DNA of 64,000 nt from an uncultured Clostridium sp. (GTDB taxonomy: Bacteria > Bacillota > Clostridia > TANB77 > CAG-508), in the NCBI GenBank assembly GCA_946565805.1, contig CAMNWO010000011.1, forward strand, positions 1-64,000. The letters run 5' to 3'. Under the pieces are notes generated by a model. It was given only the letters and a program-made list of their open reading frames with translations. It searched no databases and was not told the origin of the DNA. This document shows, piece by piece, positions 8,178 to 16,429 of this stretch. Position 1 is the first letter of the stretch. The number at the start of each line of letters is the position of its first letter. A program made the position numbers and the translations under genes.

Positions 8178-10175
8178 TTATTCATATTTAATATAAATTT
8201 TACTTCCTTTTTTTATCGTAATTCCTGCCTTTGGAGTTTGTTCTTTCACAATCGTATTTTGCTTATCTAACTCCTCACTTTCATTTTCAATCACTAATTC
8301 AATTTCGTTTTCTTTCGTTATTTTCTGTGCTTCCTCTATTGTTTTTTCTAATAAATCTGGCGTTTCTATTTCTTCTATTATTTCCACCTCTTCTTCATTT
8401 CCTTGTGTTACTTCTAAATAAGGTAAAACTTCACTAAATATCTGTCCTCCAACTGGTGCTGCCACACCTCCACCTTGGTGTCCACCTTCTCCTGTTGGAT
8501 TATATAAAGTTACTAAAACAACTAGTTGCGGATTGTCAATTGGAGCTACTCCACAAAAAGAAGTAACATATTTATTCGTATTAACACCATCTTCCGAAGT
8601 TCCTGTTTTTCCTCCAATTCGATAACCTGCTACTTTTGCATTTTTACCAGTTCCTTCTGCTACAACAGACTCCATCATACTTAATACTTTTTCTGACGTC
8701 TCTTTTGAAATTACTGTTCCATTTGTTTTTACTGGTATGTCTTGAACTTCTCCTGTCTGGCTATCCACTCTTTGTTTTACTACTCTTGGTACAATGCTAT
8801 TACCTCCATTAGCAATTGCTGAAACGGCAGTTACTAATTGAATTGGTGTTATCTCGAATCTTTGCCCAAAGCTGATCGTTGCCAATTCTACTGGTCCTGC
8901 TTTATTTTCTGCTAAGAAGATACTATTGGCTTCCCCTGGTAAATCAACATCCGTTCGATTTAACAATCGAAATTTATTTAAATAGCGATAATAAGTTTGA
9001 ACCCCCAGCTTTTGCCCTAATCCTATAAAAACAGGATTGCAAGAATTCATTAGTCCTAAACGTAAACTTTCTGAACCATGTGGTCTATAATGCCTCCAAC
9101 ATTTAATTCTAACCCCCGCTACTTCAATTCCTCCAGTACAACAAAACTGCCCTTCTTGATCAATGTCTGTTACTAATCCTTCTTCAATTGCAGCCGATGC
9201 CGTAATTACCTTAAAAACAGAACCTGGTTCATAGGTATCAGCAATGGCCTTATTTCTCCATACTGCTTGTAAACTTCTTGTCTTTTCAGCTTGTTCTAAA
9301 TTATCCCAATTTTGTTTTAGTTCCTCTGTATAAGCTTCATATGGTTGATTTAAATTATAATTTGGATAGGTTGCCATTGCTAAAATATCTCCATTTTGTG
9401 GATTCATTATGACAATATTTCCTCCATCGGTACAAACATTATCAATACAAACTTCTTCTAAATATTTTTCAGCAATTGACTGAATACTCAAATCAATGGT
9501 AAGTATTAAATCATTTCCATCAATGGCTGATACATAATTTTCTCCTTCTTCTCCAATTTCTCCTCCTCTAGCATCTGTATGACGTCTAATGGCACCTTGC
9601 GTTCCTTTCAGTTCTGCATCATATTTGGCTTCAATACCATCTAATCCCTGATTATCACTACCACAAAATCCTATGATTTGAGAAGCCACTGTACTATATG
9701 GATAAAATCTTTTGGTATCTTCATCAATATTAATTCCTGTTGTAATTCCGTTTTGCTCCATCCAGACTCTTAATTTGTCTGTCTTTTCTTTTTCTACCTT
9801 TTTAGCAATGGTCTCAATTGAACTTCTTTTGGTTACTTTCTTCAAGATTTTTTCATAATCCTGCTCAAAAATATCAGCTAGAACACGAGCTACCTTTTCT
9901 TTGTTTTCTTTGGCAATATTCCCTGGGTTAACAGTTACTGTTTCTACGGTACTACTAACTGCTAATACATTCTTGCCTGTACTATCGAAAATAGTTCCTC
10001 GTTTTGGATTGATACTTCTGTCCAATGTCTGTTGCTGATATGCCATACTAGAAAGTTCTCCTCCTTGTATAAACTGAATATACCCCAGTCTTCCAATTAA
10101 ACAAATAATAATTAAAAAAGTAATAAATAAGGTATTTCGCATTTTCTTTTTACTTGATAACTTAATTGGCATCAT
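8178..10175 (-). CDS. Class B penicillin-binding protein with PASTA domain (FtsI/SpoVD type)
   Basis: 665 aa. Septal or sporulation transpeptidase. One N-terminal membrane helix (about 12-32), a dimerisation domain, then the transpeptidase with active-site SVFK (after EPG), SCN and KTGTSE. One PASTA domain ends the protein after an acidic linker. Its place behind ftsL is that of ftsI/pbpB; the PASTA tail also fits SpoVD. Its RBS lies in the 3' arm of a hairpin (10181-10212). A paralogue with the same architecture is at 18229-20491. Confidence 0.9.
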   Translation of the reverse strand: MMPIKLSSKKKMRNTLFITFLIIICLIGRLGYIQFIQGGELSSMAYQQQTLDRSINPKRGTIFDSTGKNVLAVSSTVETVTVNPGNIAKENKEKVARVLADIFEQDYEKILKKVTKRSSIETIAKKVEKEKTDKLRVWMEQNGITTGINIDEDTKRFYPYSTVASQIIGFCGSDNQGLDGIEAKYDAELKGTQGAIRRHTDARGGEIGEEGENYVSAIDGNDLILTIDLSIQSIAEKYLEEVCIDNVCTDGGNIVIMNPQNGDILAMATYPNYNLNQPYEAYTEELKQNWDNLEQAEKTRSLQAVWRNKAIADTYEPGSVFKVITASAAIEEGLVTDIDQEGQFCCTGGIEVAGVRIKCWRHYRPHGSESLRLGLMNSCNPVFIGLGQKLGVQTYYRYLNKFRLLNRTDVDLPGEANSIFLAENKAGPVELATISFGQRFEITPIQLVTAVSAIANGGNSIVPRVVKQRVDSQTGEVQDIPVKTNGTVISKETSEKVLSMMESVVAEGTGKNAKVAGYRIGGKTGTSEDGVNTNKYVTSFCGVAPIDNPQLVVLVTLYNPTGEGGHQGGGVAAPVGGQIFSEVLPYLEVTQGNEEEVEIIEEIETPDLLEKTIEEAQKITKENEIELVIENESEELDKQNTIVKEQTPKAGITIKKGSKIYIKYE

Positions 10176-10180
10176 AAAAA

Positions 10181-10212
10181 AATCCTCCTAATTCATTCTA
10201 TTAGAAGGATTT
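10181..10212 (-). promoter_or_regulatory. Hairpin covering the PBP ribosome-binding site
   Basis: Minus strand: ATCCTTCTAAT pairs with ATTAGGAGGAT (one mismatch) and is followed by seven T, then ATG. The GGAGG of the PBP gene lies in the 3' arm. It can act as an intrinsic terminator between ftsL and the PBP and can hide the start signal. Confidence 0.65.
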
Positions 10213-10716
10213 TTATTTATTCAATATTTTATTGATTATTTGTTCAAACCAATTTTTTTCTTCTTCTTTTACCACTTCTTCTGTTGCAGATTCTACATAG
10301 TCTTTTTTCGGTAAAGCAATATAAATAGTCTGTTTATTGGTCAATTTTTGCATTCCTAATTTTTCTTTAGCTAGTTTTTCAATCGTATTGTAATTTACAC
10401 TATTTTGAATACTAACTTCCAATTGCTCATTTTCTTTTTGAATTGCTGATAGTTCTTTTTTTAGATTTTGCATTTGATCAAACTTTTCATTAATTTGTGA
10501 GTTTCGATAACTTATGGTCAATAATATAGCAAATATGGCAATTACTAGTACTGTCATTTTAACTTGTTTCTTTTTTTGCTTTTTAGATATTTTTATATCT
10601 TGTTTTGGTAAATCTTCTACAATTTCTAATTTTCTTTTTTGCGGTTGCCTTTTTCTTGGCATCTCTGGTTCTAATTTTCGTGGGTTCGTTCCATATTGAT
10701 AGCTACTTCTTGCCAT
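10213..10716 (-). CDS. ftsL: FtsL-like septum formation initiator protein
   Basis: 167 aa. A basic cytoplasmic N-terminus of about 50 residues, one membrane helix (VKMTVLVIAIFAILLTISY), a coiled coil (MQNLKKELSAIQKENEQLE) and an acidic tail. Sequence identity to FtsL is weak by nature; the call rests on topology and on the position between rsmH and the class B PBP. RBS GGAGGTG precedes ATG 10716, 14 bp after the rsmH stop. Its partner would be FtsB/DivIC, not in this window. Confidence 0.8.
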   Translation of the reverse strand: MARSSYQYGTNPRKLEPEMPRKRQPQKRKLEIVEDLPKQDIKISKKQKKKQVKMTVLVIAIFAILLTISYRNSQINEKFDQMQNLKKELSAIQKENEQLEVSIQNSVNYNTIEKLAKEKLGMQKLTNKQTIYIALPKKDYVESATEEVVKEEEKNWFEQIINKILNK

Positions 10717-10730
10717 AAGTTATTCACCTC

Positions 10731-11661
10731 CTATCTTCTTTCAAAAATTCTAAGTTTTGCACTTTTACTTCTTATGTTTTCTTCTAGTTCTTCTTTTGTT
10801 GCTACAATTGGTTTTCTAGTTATAATTTCTCCAAGGGATTTAGCACCACATACACAATATGGCAAATCACTTGGACACGTACATTTTCCTTTTGCTTCTA
10901 GATAAGCATTTTTAACAGCTCTGTCTTCTAATGAATGAAAGGTTATCACACATAATCGACCACCTTCTTTTAGACATTCAATGCTTGTCTTTATCGTGTT
11001 ATATAATGGTTTTATTTCATCATTTACTTCAATTCGAATAGCCTGAAATGTCCTTTTGGCTGGATGTCCGTCTTTTTGTTTTGCTTTTGGAATGGATCTT
11101 TCTATAATTTCAACCAATTCTTTTGTTGTTTTTATTGGTTTCTCTTCTCTTTGTTTACAAATGTTTTTAGCAATTTGTCTCGAAAATCTTTCTTCTCCAT
11201 ATTCATATATAAGATTTGCCAAATCTTGTTCTGAATATTGGTTTACTACCATTTCAGCTGTCAACTCTTGTGTTTTATCCATTCGCATATCTAAGATGTT
11301 TTCTCCTAAATAACTAAATCCTCTATTTCTTTCGTCTAGTTGATAGGATGAAACACCTAAATCTAAAAGAATACCATCTACTTTTTCTAAGTTAAATTGT
11401 TCTAATATCTCTTTTATATTGTCATGATTATTATGAACATATTTTACATTAGAAAACTTACTTAAGTTATTCTGTGCAGCTTTTAATGCTTCTTCATCTC
11501 TGTCAATTCCAATTAGTATTCCTTTATTAGATAACTTTTTAGCAATTTCTTTACTATGTCCGAGCTCCCCCTAAAGTTCCATCTACGTAAATTCCATCTG
11601 GTTTTATTTTTAGTCCTTCAATGCATTCTGCTAGCATGACTGGTTTATGTTTAAATTCCAA
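10731..11661 (-). CDS. rsmH: 16S rRNA m4C1402 methyltransferase, with one CGG +1 frameshift
   Basis: SAM-dependent methyltransferase of the ribosomal P site (MraW). Full length 309 aa only if CGG at 11562-11560 is read +1: the N-terminal part ends DGTLGGA, and the shifted frame continues [10 protein letters not shown], completing the SAM motif GTLGGAGHS. Unshifted reading meets TAG two codons later. The C-terminal half carries [13 protein letters not shown] and the [13 protein letters not shown] cysteines. Start is TTG 11661 behind GAGGTG, giving the typical MEFKHKPV N-terminus. It follows mraZ after a 252-bp repeat-rich gap. Confidence 0.9.
11560..11562 (-). other. rsmH: CGG +1 frameshift site of rsmH
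   Basis: GCT CGG ACA TAG in the incoming frame; skipping C gives GCT GGA CAT AGT (Ala-Gly-His-Ser), the conserved SAM-binding glycine. Confidence 0.88.
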
Positions 11662-11728
11662 TTTCACACCTCTACTAAAAAATAGCTGGTAATTCCAAAA
11701 AATTACCAGCTGACTTCTTTCTTATGTT

Positions 11729-11895
11729 TTATCTTTTGGTTTTCTAAGTATCTTACGTTAAAACCATCTTTTGCGTTTTTAAATCTTTTGTTGGTTACTC
11801 TTTTGTATTTTTTATCTTTTGTACATTTATCTTTTGTGTTTTTATCTTTTGTATCTTAAATTTTTATCTTTTGTATTTTTATCTTACGTAATCTA
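11729..11895. repeat. Short tandem-like repeats between mraZ and rsmH
   Basis: On the minus strand the unit ACAAAAGATAAA recurs about every 15-20 bases, some six to eight times with variation. It fills most of the 252-bp gap between mraZ and rsmH. No ORF or stable hairpin is evident. The transcript would be a purine-rich leader before rsmH. Confidence 0.7.
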
Positions 11896-11913
11896 TATAA
11901 ACTTTTGCAAGTA

Positions 11914-12339
11914 TTATATACCTAGCATTGTCATATTTTCAGCAATTTCATCTGCTGAAATAGCTTCATCACAATTCTGCCATGTTTGCTTGTCCCAAAT
12001 TTCAAGTCTCGTTCCTACCCCTATGATAACAGCTTCTTTTTCTAAGTTACCTGCTACTCTTAGATTGTTAGGAATTAAAAATCTTCCCTGTTTGTCTATT
12101 TCACATTCTGTTGCTCCAGATAAGAAAAATCTTACAAAGTTTCTGGCATTTCTGTCAGATAGTGGTAGTGTTTTTAATTTGGTTTCAAAATTTAACCACT
12201 CATTTTGTGAAAACGCAAATAAACATCCATCTAATCCTTTTGTTACGATGAACTTTTCTCCCATATCGTTTCTCAATTTGGCTGGCATAATTAGTCTGCC
12301 TTTTGCATCTATGGAATGCTCGTATTCACCTATTAGCAA
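11914..12339 (-). CDS. mraZ: Transcriptional regulator MraZ
   Basis: 141 aa, normal length. Two SpoVT-AbrB-like halves: [19 protein letters not shown] in the first and [18 protein letters not shown] in the second, each with the DxKGR-type loop of the family. MraZ binds repeats upstream of its own operon; matching AAGTGG repeats lie in the leader at 12357-12393. Start is TTG 12339 behind GGGAG. It opens the dcw cluster. Confidence 0.95.
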   Translation of the reverse strand: MLIGEYEHSIDAKGRLIMPAKLRNDMGEKFIVTKGLDGCLFAFSQNEWLNFETKLKTLPLSDRNARNFVRFFLSGATECEIDKQGRFLIPNNLRVAGNLEKEAVIIGVGTRLEIWDKQTWQNCDEAISADEIAENMTMLGI

Positions 12340-12356
12340 CTAAATTTCACTCCCTT

Positions 12357-12393
12357 CCACTTCATCACCACTTTGTACCACTTTTCTCCACTT
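12357..12393 (-). promoter_or_regulatory. MraZ-box-like operator, four AAGTGG repeats
   Basis: Minus strand carries AAGTGG four times, starting 10, 10 and 11 bp apart. Helical phasing of short G-rich repeats upstream of mraZ is the known form of MraZ operators. They lie between the -10 box and the mraZ start. Confidence 0.8.
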
Positions 12394-12400
12394 CAATTAG

Positions 12401-12429
12401 ATTTTAATATAACTTTTATTATTTTGCAA
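12401..12429 (-). promoter_or_regulatory. Promoter of mraZ
   Basis: TTGCAA (12429-12424), 17-bp spacer, TAAAAT (12406-12401) on the minus strand, directly upstream of the AAGTGG repeats. Confidence 0.7.
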
Positions 12430-12595
12430 GCTTTTTTTAAAACTTTTTTATTTTTTTATGGATTTTCCAAAATATCTATTTATTTGTATGGAACATTTTC
12501 TATTATTTATTGCTTGTTTTCTTATTAATAGTTCGTTCTTTTTTCAAATTCAAATTGCTATACTTTTTTATATAAAATATAAGGAGGGAGACCTT

Positions 12596-12955
12596 GTGAA
12601 AAATGAAGAGAAAATTTTAAGAAAAAACATTGGAAAGAAAATCAAATTAGCTAGGTCAAAAGCAGAATATACACAAGAACAATTGGCAGAAAAACTCTCT
12701 TTATCACCTAGATATATTAGTCAACTAGAAAGAGGGATTGCTTTTGGAAGTGCTACTACTATTATTAATGTGTGTAAAGCACTTAATATAAATTCTGATT
12801 TTCTATTTAATGACCTAATTAATAACAAAAATCCTATTTCCAATTCTATTGCAGATACGAAATTTCTAGAAGTCTATATGAAGTTAAATGACTACAATAA
12901 AAATATTTTGTCTGTCTTAGCTAATGAATTAATTAAAATGCAAAAAGATGCTTAA
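12596..12955 (+). CDS. XRE-family helix-turn-helix regulator
   Basis: 119 aa. An N-terminal Cro/C1-type HTH (about residues 10-65) with the typical YTQEQLAEKLSLS and ISQLERG elements, then a helical C-terminal region. Start GTG 12596 has AAGGAGG 9 nt upstream. It is divergent from mraZ, sharing the AT-rich region, and ends in a two-way terminator. Target and effector cannot be read from sequence; the gene at 34337-34675 is a similar regulator. Confidence 0.85.
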   Translation: MKNEEKILRKNIGKKIKLARSKAEYTQEQLAEKLSLSPRYISQLERGIAFGSATTIINVCKALNINSDFLFNDLINNKNPISNSIADTKFLEVYMKLNDYNKNILSVLANELIKMQKDA

Positions 12956-12956
12956 A

Positions 12957-12994
12957 AAGTGAGGAGTTTAGAACTGTACGAAACTCCTCACTTT
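12957..12994. terminator. Bidirectional terminator
   Basis: AAAGTGAGGAGTTT pairs perfectly with AAACTCCTCACTTT around a 10-nt loop. It serves the HTH gene on plus and the peptidase 3' half on minus. Confidence 0.85.
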
Positions 12995-12996
12995 AA

Positions 12997-13317
12997 TTAA
13001 TTTATCGTTGTATTGGTTGGTCCTGTACCTACCACATTTTCTTGTAACGACCTCCATGTATTACATCCTACTATTCCATCTGCACTTAACCCTCTTGACC
13101 TTTGATAAGCTATTACCGCATTTTGGGTAGCTGAACCAAATATTCCGTCTAATCCACCAGTTCTAAATCCTAAAGTATTTAAGTCATCTTGTGCAATTAA
13201 TACATAGTTACTTAAGCTTCCTCTTCTAATGGTTGGAAATCCACCAGTTGAACAAGCTGGTTTTCCAAATCGCTTATCAAAATGTACCCATGTTGGTGTC
13301 AATCGTATTGGTTCCAC
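12997..13317 (-). pseudogene. 3' half of M15-type peptidase/peptidoglycan-binding gene split by an integrated element
   Basis: In the minus frame the host gene resumes at the attachment core with VEPIRLTPTWVHFDKR, then a PG_binding_1 domain (DLNTLGF, GIFGSATQNAVIAYQRSRGL, DGIVGCNTW). WVHFD supplies the last zinc histidine of an M15-type fold whose first part lies at 15993-16371. Joining both halves at the shared ACAGT gives one uninterrupted protein of about 230 aa. As integrated, this half has no start of its own, so it is inactive until excision. An internal ATG further upstream belongs to integrase sequence. Confidence 0.85.
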
Positions 13318-14929
13318 TGTCACACAGGTTTTCAAAATTTTCATCATTACCTTTAAAGAATTCTTGTGCACTCATTTCTAATTGTACTTCTATGTTATCA
13401 TCATTTACTATAATTTTATGGATTATACTAGCCAACAACATTTTCTTTTTCTCTTGTGATAGTTCTTTAAATTCTTGTTTCCAATCTGGTATGAATTGTC
13501 TGGTTCTCATTAATTCTTCAAATTTATACTGCTTTTGTTTCTCTGTTTTTTCTAATTCTAGCTTCTGTTTTATTAATTTTTGTTTTCTATTTTCGTTTTC
13601 TTGTAGCAAATCTATTATCATCTTTCTAGTAAAACTACTTTTTCCTTGTATAATCCTTATGATTTCATCTTTTAATAATTTCCTTTTACTATTACATTCC
13701 TTTATTTTTCTTTCAAGTTCTTTTCTTCTTCCTTCTTCTATCTTATTGATTCTTTTATAGTTTCTTTTGACTTCTTCTGTTAAATCTTTCTGTTCCATTT
13801 TATCTAAATAAGAATAAATTATTTTTAGAATAGGCTCTTCTATGCAATTACTTTTATGTGATTTTTTTCTACAATTACACTCTTTTCTACCATCTGTTCT
13901 TACATTACAGGCATAATATTGGTATGATATATTTTTTCTTTTATTACTTCTAGTTGTTAGCTTTCTTCCACAACTTCCACATATAATATAGCCAGTGAAT
14001 AATAATCCTTTTGTTTGATAGATACCTTTTGTGTTTTTTTGATTTCTGTTACTTTTTATTTGTTGTGCTTTTTCGAATTGTTCTTTTGATACAATTACTA
14101 TACTAGGATCTATCTCATTTGAATAAATCCATTTTGATTTTTCCTGTCTTTTTCTCTTTCCACCTCCAATTGGTACACTGGTTTTACCATATACTAAATG
14201 TCCTGTATAAATTGGATTTTTTATTAGCCTATTCACCGAATTGGCTGACCAAGTATTATCTTTATGGGTTTTTATGTTGTGTTCATTTAAATAATTAGCT
14301 ATTCTTATCCCACCATATCCCTCTTCTGTTGTCAAATCAAATATCTTTTTTACAATTTCCGCCTCTAATGGTACCTTTTTTAATACTTTCCTTTCTACTC
14401 CTCTTTTCGTAAATACTCCATTTTTCACTAATTCATAACCATAGGGCGGTATGGAATAAATATTAATTCCTTCTTCTATCATTTGTTTTTGTTTTGTTCT
14501 TACTCTTATAGATGTTTTTTCCGATTCTCCTCCTGACTGCCAATATCGAATATAATTAATTAGTTTATCTGCTCTTGAGTCAAATCTTTGTTGGCCTTCT
14601 TGCGTAGACCATACTTCTATTCCCTGTTTTACAAACCATTCTACAATAAAGGGGGTCTCGTCTTCTCTTCTACCTAATCGGTCAAACATAAATACAAGTA
14701 ATATATCAAATTCTTCTTTTAAAGCATCTGTCTTTATTTCTTGTAAAACATCTCTATCTTCTAATTTTTTATTATAACCAGATATTCCTTTTTCAATATA
14801 TTCTTTGTCAAATTCCCATTCTGGCATTTTATCTATAAATTCTTTACATACAATTCTTTGCATAGGAATATCATTTTTATCTAATTGCTTTCCTGTTGAA
14901 ACTCTATATAAACATCTAACTTTTTTCAT
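13277..14929 (-). CDS. Large serine recombinase (site-specific integrase)
   Basis: 550 aa. An N-terminal resolvase domain with catalytic serine in YRVST (residue 11) and FDRLGR, a recombinase domain (about 165-275), a zinc ribbon (CGSCGRKL...ACNVRTDG...CNCRKK), then a long coiled coil. It catalyses integration and, with a directionality factor, excision between attP and attB. The gene runs across the right junction, so its last dozen residues are encoded by host DNA. No in-frame CGG. It overlaps the 73-codon ORF upstream by 14 bp. Confidence 0.95.
   Translation of the reverse strand: MKKVRCLYRVSTGKQLDKNDIPMQRIVCKEFIDKMPEWEFDKEYIEKGISGYNKKLEDRDVLQEIKTDALKEEFDILLVFMFDRLGRREDETPFIVEWFVKQGIEVWSTQEGQQRFDSRADKLINYIRYWQSGGESEKTSIRVRTKQKQMIEEGINIYSIPPYGYELVKNGVFTKRGVERKVLKKVPLEAEIVKKIFDLTTEEGYGGIRIANYLNEHNIKTHKDNTWSANSVNRLIKNPIYTGHLVYGKTSVPIGGGKRKRQEKSKWIYSNEIDPSIVIVSKEQFEKAQQIKSNRNQKNTKGIYQTKGLLFTGYIICGSCGRKLTTRSNKRKNISYQYYACNVRTDGRKECNCRKKSHKSNCIEEPILKIIYSYLDKMEQKDLTEEVKRNYKRINKIEEGRRKELERKIKECNSKRKLLKDEIIRIIQGKSSFTRKMIIDLLQENENRKQKLIKQKLELEKTEKQKQYKFEELMRTRQFIPDWKQEFKELSQEKKKMLLASIIHKIIVNDDNIEVQLEMSAQEFFKGNDENFENLCDSGTNTIDTNMGTF
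13316..13335. other. Integrase attachment site, right end
   Basis: Core ACTGT, 5 bp, then the inverted arm AGGTTTTCAA. Host peptidase sequence lies to the left, integrase gene to the right. Confidence 0.85.
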
Positions 14930-15137
14930 ACAAAAACTCTTCCCCTTCTGCTAAATCAAAAATGATTTTTTGTATGTATTGTTTCGATAACGTTTGTATA
15001 ATTTTATTAGTTACACTTCCTGTATTTGAATTTAAAAATGTTATTTTGATTCCAATCTCATATTGGTTATCATATTGATAACCATATTTTTCTTGATTTT
15101 CTTTTACCTCTAGCAGCATATCCTTCATTTCTTTCAC
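14916..15137 (-). CDS. Small element protein, possible integrase accessory
   Basis: 73 aa, not recognised. Rich in charged and polar residues, no membrane segment or cysteine motif. It overlaps the integrase start by 14 bp, so the two are translationally coupled. A recombination directionality factor is a reasonable guess from size and position only. ATG at 15137 is preceded by GAGGTG. Confidence 0.6.
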   Translation of the reverse strand: MKEMKDMLLEVKENQEKYGYQYDNQYEIGIKITFLNSNTGSVTNKIIQTLSKQYIQKIIFDLAEGEEFLYEKS

Positions 15138-15193
15138 CTCGATAAATTCTTATGAAAATCTAAAAAAAATATTCTTATCCCTTTATCATATAC

Positions 15194-15225
15194 AAAATAG
15201 AGTTCTCATTCTGAGAACTCTATTT
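15194..15225 (-). terminator. Terminator of the cargo gene
   Basis: AATAGAGTTCTCA pairs perfectly with TGAGAACTCTATT around a 3-nt loop, with T-rich flank on the minus strand, just past the 15250 stop. Confidence 0.85.
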
Positions 15226-15249
15226 GTCAAATTTGAGCCGGAGTTGTAG

Positions 15250-15888
15250 CTATTTTTCACATATAACCCAGCCAAAGCCGTTAAAATGTTCGACATCTGT
15301 ACACTTATAATAGTGCATAGCTGACAATGGAAATTCCTGTCCATCTCCAGATACCCAAAAACCACCGTCTTTTTCGTTATTACTTGCCAAAAGCCGGTGC
15401 ATTGGCAGACCGGAAAAGCCACAAACTTTCCTGAAAATAGTAGGTTTTAAGAATGTACTGCATACATACTCCCATGCCTCGTCTACATTCATCTCTACTT
15501 TTGTAAGTTTCTTGAGCCTTACACCAAGGTACGCTATGAATTCTTTTTCTGTCCCTATCCTGCTTACTCTTTCTGGGCAAAAATTTCTCGCCTGTTTCTC
15601 CCACCAATCATAAGATTTTCCTATCGCAATCTTTCTGTCACTTTCACCCATATAGCAGAGATTTCCCTCTGCATCAAAAGATGGATCTGCTTTAGGAACA
15701 AAGAAATCCTTTACCCCCTCTTTTATTACTGCTTCAAGCATCATCTTCAGATGGGCTTCCTCATCCGTGTTCGGTATATGTTTCATGAATTTGTCATCTA
15801 AATTAAGTCCAGATGCCTTACATAAAGCAAATACCCTTGTACTCCGGTTTGAAATGTTATTGATTCCCTTTCCTGTTGCATTTTTCAT
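15250..15888 (-). CDS. Element cargo protein of unknown function, standard-code CGG arginines
   Basis: 212 aa, not recognised. Mixed alpha/beta composition with many Trp, Cys and Tyr; no signal peptide or membrane helix. Base composition is visibly richer in GC than the neighbours. CGG is in frame twice (codon 15, 15846-15844, and codon 165, 15396-15394) and must be read as a sense codon to keep the ORF open, unlike native genes where CGG marks a +1 shift. This suggests recent arrival from a host with the standard code. Own RBS and terminator. Confidence 0.75.
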   Translation of the reverse strand: MKNATGKGINNISNRSTRVFALCKASGLNLDDKFMKHIPNTDEEAHLKMMLEAVIKEGVKDFFVPKADPSFDAEGNLCYMGESDRKIAIGKSYDWWEKQARNFCPERVSRIGTEKEFIAYLGVRLKKLTKVEMNVDEAWEYVCSTFLKPTIFRKVCGFSGLPMHRLLASNNEKDGGFWVSGDGQEFPLSAMHYYKCTDVEHFNGFGWVICEK

Positions 15889-15984
15889 ATTTGTCTCCTC
15901 CTTAAATAAATTATTATTTTAGATTAGAAATCTACTCAAACTAGCTCTAGTTCTATTTTACCATATTTTATGTCAAAATGCAAA

Positions 15985-16004
15985 TTGAAAACCTACTCTA
16001 CTGT
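15985..16004. other. Integrase attachment site, left end
   Basis: Inverted arm TTGAAAACCT, 5 bp, then core ACTGT; mirror image of the right end. The host 5' half ends at TAG 15995-15993, a stop supplied by element DNA. Confidence 0.85.
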
Positions 16005-16371
16005 TTCCACATAAGCCCATACTCCCGAATTATTAGCCGAATTCCATAATGCTGTCCTTCTACTTGGTGTTAATGTTTGGCCTACATCGAAGGCTACGCC
16101 TGCATAATGTTGACTTTGATTTCCATGTCCACCTTCATAGGGCCTTTTAAAAGCAAACCCCACTGGTATTGGTCCTCCGAAATATATATCTTTGACTATT
16201 CCAACTTTGCATACATCTTTTGGTTGTCCATAATATGTTGCTTTTACTAGAGCCTCTAAATTCTTTTACCTTTAAAGTTCCGTTTGTGTTGTATGGCATA
16301 GGTTCGTTTTCCCCTCTATAATAGGTTTCCATTCTATCGGTATCATTGTTAAATACTAATATTTTTGCCAT
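15993..16371 (-). pseudogene. 5' half of the split M15-type peptidase gene, with one CGG +1 frameshift
   Basis: Starts at ATG 16371 (MAKILVFNNDTDRMETYY). Read +1 at CGG 16179-16177, SQRYIF continues GGPIPVGFAFKRPYEGG and then SQHYAGVAFDVG, the HxxxxxxD zinc motif of M15 D,D-peptidases. It ends VWAYVETVE just before a stop created by the integrated element; the remainder is at 12997-13317. The rebuilt protein is a small secreted-type peptidoglycan hydrolase with a C-terminal binding domain, though no clear signal peptide is seen. As it stands it lacks the last zinc ligand. Confidence 0.82.
16177..16179 (-). other. CGG +1 frameshift site of the split peptidase gene
   Basis: TTT CGG AGG; skipping C gives TTT GGA GGA CCA (Phe-Gly-Gly-Pro), after which the M15 motif is in frame. 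Unshifted reading ends 10 codons later. Confidence 0.85.
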
Positions 16372-16429
16372 TATAAAAAATCCTCCTCTTATTTTTATTT
16401 TATAATATGAGAAAGATTTTTATTTGTTA

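Larger units (their letters stand above)
13316..16004. mobile_element. 2.7-kb serine-integrase element inserted in a peptidase gene
   Basis: Bounded by the 5-bp direct repeat ACTGT (13316-13320 and 16000-16004). Inside each end, exactly 5 bp from the core, lies AGGTTTTCAA (13326-13335) or its inverse TTGAAAACCT (15985-15994). Joining the ends gives a symmetric attP; joining the flanks restores the host reading frame. It holds the integrase, a small ORF and a cargo gene. The size and placement inside a cell-wall gene recall skin-type elements that excise on cue. Confidence 0.9.

Noticed and set aside
11560..11562. Treating rsmH, rarA, pflA and others as pseudogenes
   Set aside because: They are single, otherwise intact genes for essential or operon-linked functions with good RBS and no other damage.
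16240..16280. A T-homopolymer error in the 5' half of the split peptidase
   Set aside because: An alternative frame opens there, but the first frame continues as sensible family sequence to RYIF, and the CGG at 16179 restores GGPIPVGFAF.
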